This document shows positions 10,984-21,459 of a DNA stretch of 64,000 nt, piece by piece. The stretch comes from Anopheles merus (lineage: Eukaryota > Arthropoda > Insecta > Diptera > Culicidae). Position numbers and translations under genes: made by a program. The DNA is taken from contig NC_054085.1 in the NCBI RefSeq assembly GCF_017562075.2, positions 16,892,222 through 16,956,221 on the forward strand, in the 5' to 3' direction. The notes below the pieces were generated by a model that searched no databases, had not been told where the DNA came from, and was given only the letters and a program-made list of their open reading frames with translations. The first letter of the stretch is position 1; each line of letters starts with the position of its first letter.

Positions 10984-13900
10984 TCAGTGATCGTGGTCAT
11001 GGTCCGGTTCGGTCTCTCCACCGTGGCTATGGCCGTGATCGTGGCTGTGTCCGGCTGTGGAACACAAAAAGGTAAGCAAATATATGGTTAGTATGATTGT
11101 GCCGTTTGCTCGGTTTGATTGACTGTAATCGGCTTCGGTTTGAAGATAAGAAACAATGTATCTAAGCTCACTGATTGAGGGATTATGCGGTTATTTTATG
11201 CTGCAAAGGGGGTCTATACCAGGCGGGGTATAGGCGTTATCTGTTTAAAATCGATTCTCCGAAGGATATCTTAACGAAACGCGACACTATAACGGTGAAT
11301 GGAGCGATTATTGGCCAGTAAAAGGAATCCAATTGGAGCGTTATCTTATCGGAGCGAACGCCGTCCACTTGATGGCTTGGGTTCGGTTGACATCATTAAC
11401 GATATATAACAAACGTGGCGCAAACATCCAAATGACCAAGCCGTTGATAATACATGAAGTAGTGGGAACCATCGCCGTTACATTGTTTTAACGGCGAAAC
11501 GATAACGGACGGCACGAGTGCGCGTGATCGTTTCAAGTTCGTTCGACTACGAACCCCTAACGGAGCGCTTTTGTTGTCAAGCCCGCCGCGCCGTTATGGA
11601 AACAAACGAGTCGTTTGTTGGGAAAAACCGCCACGAAACGGCCGTTTCGAAATGAGCCACCGCAGTGAGAGGGCCTAAAAGCTGATGGGGTTAAGGGCAA
11701 ATCTTTAGCCTATCATTCGCTGCTTTGATGATAAATTGCTTTCCAATCCGTTATCATTTCCTTGGCAAAGTCATCATATAACGGCGGGGTGATAACGGCG
11801 CACAAGACTTCCAAGATTGATACTTGGCGTCCAAAGGATTGTTGCGATTGGGATCATATGTGGATTTGGGAGATGGTATTACGGCTTTTCGTATGGTGAA
11901 ATGATGATGCATGTTGCAACATAGCAACTGTGTACCAAAGAAAAGCAGGAAATAACAGGACACCTTAGGCAAACAATAAACATCGATTGGGAACGTCAGT
12001 GAAGCTCGATGTTTGCATGACACACGCTGCCGACACTTGAGGCGTCCCGAGTGCACTTGATCTCTCAACAAGTCACAAACGGGTGGGGATGCTTCTTTGG
12101 ACAGGAGAGCTTAATGGAGGTGCTTTTAATAAAGCCATCGAGAGTGACCGTTGCAATCGTGGCCGAACGATTAATGGATCAAGTGATCGGCTAATGAGGG
12201 ATTGTACAATTAATGCACATTATATCCTCAATGCTCCGGGGTGTGTGTGTGTGTGACTCATTGGACAGGTTAATTAGTTCTTCTCGTTACATCATGTTTA
12301 CTGATCAATGATTCCACCAAACAAGTGTTTCTGGAATGTCTGGATCTAATGTATTGTTCATGAAATGTGCGGAGTATGGAAATTGTTTAGAATAGAGGAA
12401 GTTATTCTATTAGCTTAACTAGTTTAGATCAATCCGATGATCGTATTTAGATTAAGTGTCTATCCAACAACGTGTAACTTTAGGCATTTAAAATGAAAAT
12501 TAGGATGTATTCTTCGTCCGTGTAATGCCTTAGTGTGTAAGTTATGCAGTGCTTTTTTTCTGAATACGATCGAACAATAGATTCTCGATGCTCTGGAATG
12601 GATTATCTTCTATTTCTTCTTCATTATCATCTTGGTGTAACGCTACCCTGAGACTTCGCCTCTATACATCTATACAAAGACATCAAGCACCTCCCCTGTA
12701 GATAGGCAATATCATCCTCCCAAGGTTCCTCTTACAACGGGACGTGGGTCCGGCTGCGAATCCGACATTTAACCGGCCTTGTAGCAACCGACACGCCTTC
12801 CCACTAGACCACAGAGCCTCCGAAAGATCTGATCTTAAATTGACCCGTTTTGTCAAGCAGATACAGTGCGTCACATCACTCACTGCTCACTCAGCCATAA
12901 ATTTAACAGACAAATGTGATACCATCCGCGTGTTTTTCCCCGCAAACAACGTCATCAGCGGTTGGAATTATAATAGGGCAATGAAATTCAACAAACGCTT
13001 TTGGGGTGGAATGTTTATCTTATTTGAGCAAGTGTTTCGGCGATACAGCTTCGCTGAAAGATGCATATTGTTTTTTGCTGGGACTGGTTTGAGTTAAGCC
13101 ACATATACTGATATACTGGGGAAATTGAAGTAAGTAGGTGCTCTTGTGAGATCCCATTTTATAGTACTTTCTTTCGTTCTCGGGGCCGTTTTGTTTACGA
13201 CCGACAGACAGAGGAATGTCAGCACTCATTGCGTACAATTAAGGTGCATCGTTCGCACCGAGAGACCCAATGTAAAGACAGACGACGTTCCGGTTTTGCA
13301 GTGTTTGGTGGATTTAATTGAAGCCTCCCTGAGCTGCTGCTCCAGTTTTATCCGGCTCCGGGGAGTGACGATATGCATAGTTGCGGTTATCTAATGTGCG
13401 AGTTTTAGCTCACTGTTCCTTACCCCTTACCCTTACGTACCATTACTCTACTCTATTTGTCCCGTTTCCCACAATCAAATCCCTCCTACTCACTTGCGGC
13501 CTTGATGCCAAGCAGCAGCCCGAACCCGGCCAGCACGGCCAGGAACTGCCACAGCCCGTTCGTGGGCGACACCGAATGCTGATGGTCACTCGCACCGTGC
13601 TTGTGCTCATCGTTCGCTTCTCCTCCTGCTCCTCCTCCACCTGCTCCACCGTGGCTGTGGCCCGCATCTTTAGCGAGAATTTCGAAAAAGATCACATAGA
13701 TGAGCGTCCCGCTGGCTAGACCCTGCAGCACCACCGACACCACCTCGATCGTCTGGTTCGTGTCGGAGCTGACCGAGCTGAGCGCAATGCCAATGCCGAT
13801 ACCGACCGGGCTAACCACCGAGTAGACGAAGATGTACAGTACGGCAATGCGGAAGCGGACGGCCGCCACCAGCAGCTCAAACGCGACGCAGAACGCAATC

Positions 13901-14724
13901 ACAAACTTGTGCGAGGCGACTGCACCGAACAGCAACCATACGGCGGACGGTGACCGTTCCAGTCCTACCGCGAGCCCTTCGAACAGCTCGTGAATGGAGA
14001 GGGCAAGTACGATCAGCAGGCCGCGCAGGGGCCCGTTAGCGCTTGGCGCTGGCGGCACCGGTACCACACTCGGTACAACCTGCGTCCCATCCACATCCGT
14101 CACGGGGTAGACGGCGGTTACGTTGCCGATCGGGAGGTGCGAATGTCCGTGCGCATGGTCGTGCTTCGATGCGCCACCATCGATCGGTACCATCGTACTG
14201 CTGCCACCGGGTGCCGTCTTTTCGGACCGTGCGATCCGCCGTGCATTGGCCGAGCGGCGATGCATCCACCAGTGGACCAGCTCCTCCGTGAGGTAGATCA
14301 TGAAGAAGCCGCTCGTTAGGAGAAACTCACCCAGCGGGAAGGGCAGTTCGTCCGGGGCGGGCAGGGCGCCCGTCTCAACGAGCGCTTCGATCGAGTGATT
14401 GATCTCGGGCAGCAGATGCAGGAAGGTGGTGCTTAGGAGGGCACCACCGCCGAAGGAGAGCAGTAGCCGGATCAGGAAGAGGTGTGTGCCTCCGGACGGG
14501 GTGGCCGGGTTGAGGTTAAACCAGCGCACCAGCTTGAAGGGTACGAGTCCGCACACCATGCTGACGCTGAACAGCACCACCATGGAGGTGACTTTGGCGA
14601 TCGTTGGTGAGTCGTCGTCGTCGTGATCGGTATGCTCTTCGCCATCTTGCCGGGGGGCTAGCGAGAGCGTCCCGTTCGCGAGCGTTTCGACCAGCCGCTC
14701 GGTTGTTGCTGCAACAATGTCCAT
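10984..14724 (-). CDS. ZIP-family (SLC39) zinc transporter with separate His-rich C-terminal exon
   Basis: Membrane importer of zinc or related divalent metals into the cytosol, of the ZIP1/2/3-like group. Two coding exons: 14724-13494 (410 codons plus 1 base) and 11054-10984 (2 bases plus 22 codons and TGA), giving 433 residues. About eight hydrophobic segments are visible. The signature HELFEGLAVGL supplies the metal-binding helix, and ASHK follows in the next helix. The cytosolic loop between helices 3 and 4 carries HDHAHGHSH, and a second Gly/His-rich stretch lies near the last helix. The ATG at 14724 has a good context (ATCATGGAC). The exon-1 frame would stop two codons after residue 410, but that stop lies inside a clear donor (GCAA then GTGAGTAGG). 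The 3' exon has a TACTAAC branch-like site and a pyrimidine tract ending CCACAG, and adds a tail of repeated His-Asp and His-Ser/Gly. Exact paralog (Drosophila Zip42C, 88E or 89B-like) not decided. Confidence 0.87.
11055..13493 (-). other. Intron of the ZIP transporter gene
   Basis: A 2.4-kb intron inferred from donor GTGAGT (at 13493) and acceptor CCACAG (at 11055) with matching phase. It contains a SINE-like element (about 12650-12830). The 11.2-12.2 kb part is unusually rich in short motifs of the type AACGGCG/CGTTATC. No other gene is evident in it. Confidence 0.75.
12650..12830 (-). mobile_element. tRNA-derived SINE-like element
   Basis: Read on the minus strand, the element has TGGTCTAGTGG, a good match to a Pol III A box. 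About 45 bases later comes GGATTCGCAGCC, a decayed B box. This is the layout of a tRNA-derived SINE rather than a working tRNA: the arms do not pair well and the sequence runs on past the B box. It is a different family from the elements at 31.3 and 33.9 kb. Boundaries are approximate. Confidence 0.5.
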
Positions 14725-17384
14725 GATGGTGGTGGTTGTTTTTGGGTTGCTACTGTACGCGCTGTCTGGCTCCTGTGCAGATGCTGTGCGGCCTTGCGTA
14801 TTGTGCCGTTGTCTCGTGGTCTACGTTCTGGCTGCTGCGTAGCAAACTGTTTTGTTGACGCTTTGTATTAACACCTGTGATGGTGGCACTCTTTATCTTC
14901 CTTTCCGGTCTGGTTTCGGATCGTATTCCCCCTCTTCTTCCTGCTTTTTCCTTCGCCTCCCCACTCTCAGACCGATCACTCTCACTAGTTACGCGTGCGC
15001 TACAAGCACACACACACACACAAACACACACAGCCTGTACACTTTAGAGCGACCGCGACCGTTAACACCTTTTTAATGTCTTTCACCTTGCCCTTATCAC
15101 CCGCGGGTCACCGCACGCACCTGCCGTCCCGTCGTCGTCGTCACTAGTGCACTCTGATACGGTCGCATCGGACTCCGGATTCTCTACTACCTAGCGGGAA
15201 AACCCCTTCAAACCTGCAACCTGGTGGCGAATCGAACGCTTACTAACTGGTGCTCTGTTAACGCACGAGCGCTTTTGCCTGGCCACTTCTCTAACACAGT
15301 GTAATAGTGGACGCCTCTGTTATCGCATCCAAATTTGAGTGCTCCCGCTCTAACCTGCCACTTCTATCCGGACTGTGTCTCTTTCTTTCTCGCTCTCTCG
15401 CACCTTCGTTCGATCTCTCTAACGCGCTTTTGAGAATTCGCTGTTTGTACGGGTGTGCGTGTGTGTGTGTGTGTGTTTGTGTGTTATCTGCCGCTCCAGA
15501 TCGCGTCGTCTGCGACTACACCTGACATCCGCTCCATCAAAGGAGCACCTGCTGCATCGGTACGTTATCGAACCAACTACGTAACGGATCGCGTCGTAGC
15601 AGCCGTTGGTTGCTCTGGTTGCTGCTTGATGCGTTGCTCTTCTCCAAGCGGTCGCTTCGTTTGCTGTGGAGAGAGAGAGAGAGAGATGGTGTGGAGGCAC
15701 GTGTGCTTCGGATCTTCTCTCGTGTTGCTTGCTCCGTTACAGCATCTGTGTGAGGGGGGATGTGGTAGACCTGGTGAGATCCTTCCGCGTTCAGGTTCAC
15801 TCTTCCGTGCCCTATATCCGTTGACAGCTACGCCAAGAAGCTGGCAGCAACGACGCCTGCTTGGATGTTTCCTGCACCGTGTTGGCGTCGTGTGTCGTCT
15901 TCTGCAGAGGTGAAGAAAGCGAATCGCCAAAGACCAGCGTGTGCCCGTGGAATTATGGTAGATTATGGAGTTATATTCTCTGCCACCCCATGGTTGATGG
16001 AGGCGCACGATTAGTGACTAGCGTTTGATACCGATCGCGCTGCCGTACGTGATCCGTACTTGGTTGGGGCTACACGTACCAGATCGTATCGTTTGTCAGT
16101 GGCCAACCATTGGCTTGTCGGTCCTGGCGCTTGTCAAGGTGGTGGGGTGCATTTTGTGCGTGCTGAGATATGGCGTGTAATCGTTCGTAGTGTGAGATTG
16201 CTTAAGGTGGATGATAAACTGATAATTGAGGGGTTTTGGGGAGCTTTGTAGCAGTTGAGGCCTTACTTTCAATGCTTTGTTGCAGCAGCACGTGATACAG
16301 TAACAACATTTAAACAGATTAATTGGGGTGATGCTGTGATGACTGCAGCTATAAAAGACTTGGATCACTAACATATCCGGTCGGAGTTTAAATCTGGTCA
16401 GTATGGAATCCCCCAATATCTGTACGATATTTACAAGATTCTATTATGTATGGGTGATCGATTAGTCAAAGACGACGAAGTTCATTAATGGTGTCTACGA
16501 CACTACTAGAACAACTAAAGTTATTACTTTAACTTTAAACCAATTTATTTTAATAATAAAATAATCTACATCAGTGAATAAGTAAAATATTGAATATCAG
16601 GATCAACGACCGAAAATGGAACACACCCAATCACGAAAAGCGAAGCTGACACGCGTTTCTCCAGCACTATAAATACCGTTTCCATGCTTTGCGCATTTTG
16701 AACGAAAACACGTAACGCTTCGTAACGCTTTGTGTCGTGCGGATTGCATACCTGTAGGTAATTTATTTTCTAAGTACAAACTGGGAATGAATCCACGTGC
16801 TGTGCTATGCGCTTATACAACGGCTACAAATAGCTATTTATTCAACATGAAATTAACTTCCAGCATACTCATGCGCTTGAATAAATAGAAATATGGCAAA
16901 TCCTTTCCAGGTCTTGGAATTATAGCCAAGAGAAGATGAAACAAACGCACGTTATAATACATCTATCATTGTACACCGGATCTATTACTGTTCTGCTGTT
17001 CCTGATAAGCAATCTATAATCATTAAAAATAATTCTTTGTATCATCATGCTCCATTTATGATTTATCGTCTACAGTTGTTTCATTTTTAGGATGCTTGTT
17101 CCTAAATGTCGAATTGAGCCACGTTGCTCGGAAATGTCTGCTGCAATTGATGAAGATAAATAACGAATTATTTGGATGTTGGCCACTAAAAACAGCACAA
17201 GACACATTTACCTCACTCGTGAAAATCGTGACCGCTCAAGTATCTTTTCATCCTGCGATGATTGTTCCATTTCTTCCGAATTCATCCTCGAGAAACAGCA
17301 ACAGATCGTTGATTTGCTTGGAACTGCAGGAGTTTGTGTCGGTTCTGGCTGGAGGAGGAAAGAAATGCGGGTCAGCTTCATCGA
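14725..17384. other. Gene-poor interval between ZIP transporter and GPCR
   Basis: Probably holds the 5' UTR and promoter of the ZIP gene (14.7-15.4 kb, with GT/CA repeats near 15010 and 15460) and the 3' UTR of the GPCR (below 17385). Open frames at 15.4-16.0 kb are rich in Cys/Arg/Ser and lack codon bias. A TATAAATA at 16668-16675, followed by a direct repeat of CGTAACGCTT near 16710, resembles a core promoter but faces no recognisable gene. Confidence 0.4.
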
Positions 17385-18675
17385 TTAGTAAGCCCGATTT
17401 ACGCTTACAACACTTACTTCTTCCGGGGCCAACCGACAAAGGCACTGCAAAATCTTCGATCCGCGAAGTGCCTTTTTGAACGTTTTGTTGGTGAGCCCGT
17501 AGATGAGCGGATTTATGGCAGCATTTAGAAAGATGAACGCCACTTTCGCAAGCCACCAGACAAATATGAAACTTTCGCTAAACTGTGGTGGAGAAGAAAT
17601 GAAAAATGCATTTCATTAAAATTGCGCACAATGTTTGACACAAAACTCTACTACCTGAAAATGGTCCAAAGGTTCGATGTTGTAGTACACAAACACCATG
17701 ATGGTGAAGGGCACCCGGACGACGATAAACGCCAGCAGCACAATGTAGAGCGTTTTGGCCACCCGGCTCTTGTACCGCACTACCATCGGATGCTGCCGGC
17801 GAAGGGCATTCCGTTCGTACCGGTCCAGCTTAACGATGATCAGTGTGTACGCCACCAGCATAACGCCCAGCGGGACCCACACCAGCATGACCAGCAGAAA
17901 CTCCCAGTACGTGGCCAGTACGGAGCGATCCTCGTAGCAGTACATCTCGTCCACATCCTTCCAGTGGCGAATTTTGAAGTGACGATACAGGGACAGTGGC
18001 ATCGCAATGCTGAATCCCATCAGCCAGCAGAACACGATCGCTGCTACGGTGCCGCGTCCTTTCAGACGGGTGCCGGAGGACAGTACGACGGCCGACAGTC
18101 GGTCGTAGCTGATGACACACATCCCGAGGACGGAAGTGACCAGGAGACCACCTGTAGGAGGAGATTTTTAATCCTAAAAACTACTGATTGCAGTACTCAA
18201 CCCCTTCACGTACCTTCTATAAGCCCCTCCAGCTTGCAGCCGACCGGTCCGAGCAGATAGTTCTGGAAGAAGTCGTGCGTCATGAAGAAGAGCGGACACA
18301 CGAGCAGGGTGAGAAAATCGGTCACCACCAGGTTCGCTATCAGCAGGTGGCTGGGTGTGCGTAGCGTGCGGTTGGAGAAGATAACCTCCAGCAGGATGCC
18401 ATTGCCGAGCAGCCCGAACACGATGATGGGAAGGAAGACGCACAGCTTCACGATCAGCTCCGACTCCGGTATCGTGCTCCACAGCTCCAGCGGATAGTTG
18501 TAGAGGGATGTGTTGGGCTGGTGTGTGTGAAGAATATAAGCTTATTTTTAAGGAATGAAGATCGAGAGAGAGAGAGAGAGACACTTACTGCAGTGGGTGC
18601 TTCCCAGAAGAATCTTGACGCCGGTATGTAGAGGAGTGGCCTATTCTCCGGAATAAATTGGAATCCCGTTTTCAT
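17385..18675 (-). CDS. Rhodopsin-family (class A) G-protein-coupled receptor, peptide-receptor-like
   Basis: Four exons: 18675-18589, 18517-18214, 18151-17655 and 17582-17385, giving 361 residues. Junction phases are 0, 1 and 0, and every donor and acceptor is canonical. Seven helices can be traced. TM2 has LIANLVVTDFLTL, the TM3 cysteine is in GCKLEG, the DRY-equivalent is YDRL, the second disulfide cysteine is in MYCYED, TM6 has VRVPF without the usual CWxP tryptophan, and TM7 has NPLIY. Two extracellular Asn-X-Ser/Thr-type sites are possible in the N-terminus and early loops (NTS). The shape is that of a neuropeptide receptor, but I could not name the ligand. A GAAGTAAGTG just before the stop is a possible alternative donor, so another C-terminal exon cannot be excluded. 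Confidence 0.85.
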
Positions 18676-21459
18676 GATGCACTACAATTTTTGAGTAATA
18701 TCCGGAGCAGTTGATAATTACTGTTTTTTTTCTTCGAAAAAGAAGTCCAACAAATCCTACGTCACGATTTTATTCATTCATGTTCCTGCGAAAATGAAGA
18801 TCAACTCAGTACATCAACCTTAACCTACAGGAAAACCACACAAAAAAACCATTCCACAACACAATTTCACCGAAACATGATCATTAAAATTAATCGCCAG
18901 TCGCCATCGTCTGGCTTGGCCATCTGGTTGCGTGTGCCGGCCGTTCGATCTTTCACCCCAGTCCTTGAAATATTATGTCGTTCCGCACACAATATATCAA
19001 CGGTGTGTAAAGCAAACAACACCGTCTGCCTTGTACCGCCTTGTACCGCCTTGTACCGCGAATCAATCTCAACGTTCAGCACGTCCAAAAAGGGACGGGA
19101 GGATGTTTCGGGAAATTCGGACAACGGTGGAAACGATCTGGCGATCGGATCTACTGTTGATGGAAACAACGGCCAACACCGTCGGTGGGGTTTGGTGGAA
19201 ATTCGGAAATTCGACACGTAAATTAATTGCAGGTGAGAAGAAAATTGCCCAAATTGCGCTGATCTGGGCGGCCGAGGTCCAGGTGCAAGTGATCTCAGTT
19301 TCACGCGCCACTAAACCACGTACGTAAGTGCACACCTTTCTTTGTGGTTGTAGTGCGGGAGCAGGTATAATTTTGTTTAAAAAAAAACACATTGAGTCAA
19401 ACGACCATAATCGGGTGGGCAATTGGAAAGATCACTTGAGAATTGCAGAAAATATTGATTTTTGTGTGTGTTAAATTTAGAGACTGTTTGATTAGTGTTT
19501 ATAATAAATTAGTATACTTAAGCCGCTTAATACACTGTATACACTCTAATAACACATTTCACTTCTTTGATGTTTAATTCTTAGGCACTAGAACGGTGTT
19601 GTTTGTTTGTTTTTGTTTAGCACTTTTAACAGCGGCTGCTAACACAATTTCCAAAACAAACAAATAACCACCAACGCCTACTGCGACCGGACAGGTAATT
19701 CGGTTGGTAACGATCGCGAATAGCTAGGTTAGGAAAATCGTTCCATTCCTGTTAGCGCACCGAACCGAACTGACCCGACTGACTGACCACCAAAGACGCC
19801 ATGGACCTGCATGGATAACGAAAGGAACGTTTACTTTACCGAAAAGAGAGGATATGGTGGTTTTGCATGTTTTTTTTTTTATTGGAGGAGGTTTGGGAAG
19901 ATAAAATAATTCCTGGCACGCTTCTCAAAACCCCGCTCCATCGTGTCTTTTTTCCCCTAATGTGCGGGGGTACAGATGGAAGCAAACAAGAACTATTTAT
20001 AGGTTCATAGGAAATCGCGTTAGTTCGATAGGGGTTTGAACTTCATGACGTGGTTGTGATTATTTTTTTGAATTATTTCTATACAAAATCACCCAAAAGG
20101 GGATTTGCGTATTTAACCATAAATCACTTGTAAATTGGATGTTTGCAAATGAAGGTAAAAAATAGTGTTAAAATTTCAACAACAAAAAATAGAGTGACAC
20201 AGAGAAGAGCTAAAAATGCATCCTGGAATTTTTCTTTGCAAAAGAACAATATTATATAATTCCCATCGAATATACTACGAAGCTACTTAACTTTTCGATT
20301 CACCCATAAACACTTAAATCGCTTATCAATGCACGCTGGACTGGAGCCATGCCCAGCCCATGCCAATGCTTGTGCCGAGCTTAGTGGTTCGGTAGCGGAA
20401 ATTTAAGAACTGCCGAAGCAAACAAACGCATATTTCGCTCATACCATACCATTGGACCGGATTTACGCCAGTTTTTGTTGATGTTGGCCGGTTGTATAAA
20501 CACTCAAGGAAGGCGATGAGTCGCATCGAAGAATTGAGCGTCGGATCAGATTTCAGGTCCGCACCATACCAGACACTATGGGACACTAATCGACGCAAAA
20601 ATTTCCAGTACCGTCAGTGCACCGTTGTTCGGTGGTTGTTTTCTTTGCAAGTTTTTGTTATTTGATACTGTGTGCGCTTCGTTTTTAATGAGTTTTATTC
20701 ATTTGAAATCACTTTGTCTATAGTTCTTTTTCCGTAAAATTTAAATTCATATTACTATATTCATAGCTGTTTTTTTATGTTAAAGTGTGAGTGTAGGTAA
20801 CAGATCGCAGAGATAGGGTGAAGCGCAATGGCCTACTAATTTAGCTACAGTGCACGCTAAACCGACCGCACTGACTCGCCTTTCTCAGTACAACGGTTCG
20901 TACCGTACCTAACGATACACTAAACTCTCTCTTTTGCACCTAACTGACGTACCGTGTTTTTTTTATTTTTCTTTTGTTTTAAGCAATTGAGACCAAGACG
21001 ACAATTAAATTAAAGCACACTAATTTTCGTACACTTACATCTTAACCAATACTAAAACGGCGGCCTTCTCTGGGTGTGTGAGTGTGTCTGTGTTTCTTAT
21101 AAATTTATACGTCTCCTGGGCGCGCTACACTATGTAGGTAAATCACATAAAGGTAGTAAGAATAAATGCTCAGTGTGCCCCGCTGCCGATGTACCCTGGC
21201 CTACTGAATGTAAATTAAAGCATGCATTGAAATTGTTTGATGAAATAAAAGAAACGAAAGTGTATGGCCACTTAATCACTAGAGCATGGTGGTGGTTATA
21301 GAGCAGATGTGAGCTGAGTGCATATGAGTGAGAGCCAAAGCACACACACATACACACTAAAGCGCTCCTGCTCCATTTACCTTCCTATAGCGTGTGGGGG
21401 GAGTTTTTGTTTGTATGTTTTTTGGTAAATAAGCACCCTTTGCTGGGTAAAACAACTAC
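18676..21459. other. Intergenic: GPCR upstream region and Kdm4 3' UTR
   Basis: No convincing coding sequence. Three tandem copies of CTTGTACCGC lie at about 19030-19059. On the minus strand, AATAAA-type signals near 20955 could end the Kdm4 transcript, implying a 3' UTR of about 0.5 kb. A 90-codon minus-strand frame at 20598-20326 has no recognisable domain and is not called. Confidence 0.45.

Noticed and set aside
13486..13492. Stop codon ending the ZIP frame after AASE
   Set aside because: The stop lies within a GTGAGTAG donor, and a phase-matched 3' exon exists, so it is not taken as the main protein end.
16668..16675. TATAAATA as a promoter
   Set aside because: No downstream gene or clear initiator. 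Only noted in the interval description.
20326..20598. 90-codon minus-strand frame between GPCR and Kdm4
   Set aside because: No recognisable domain or splice partners. Likely chance opening in UTR or intergenic DNA.
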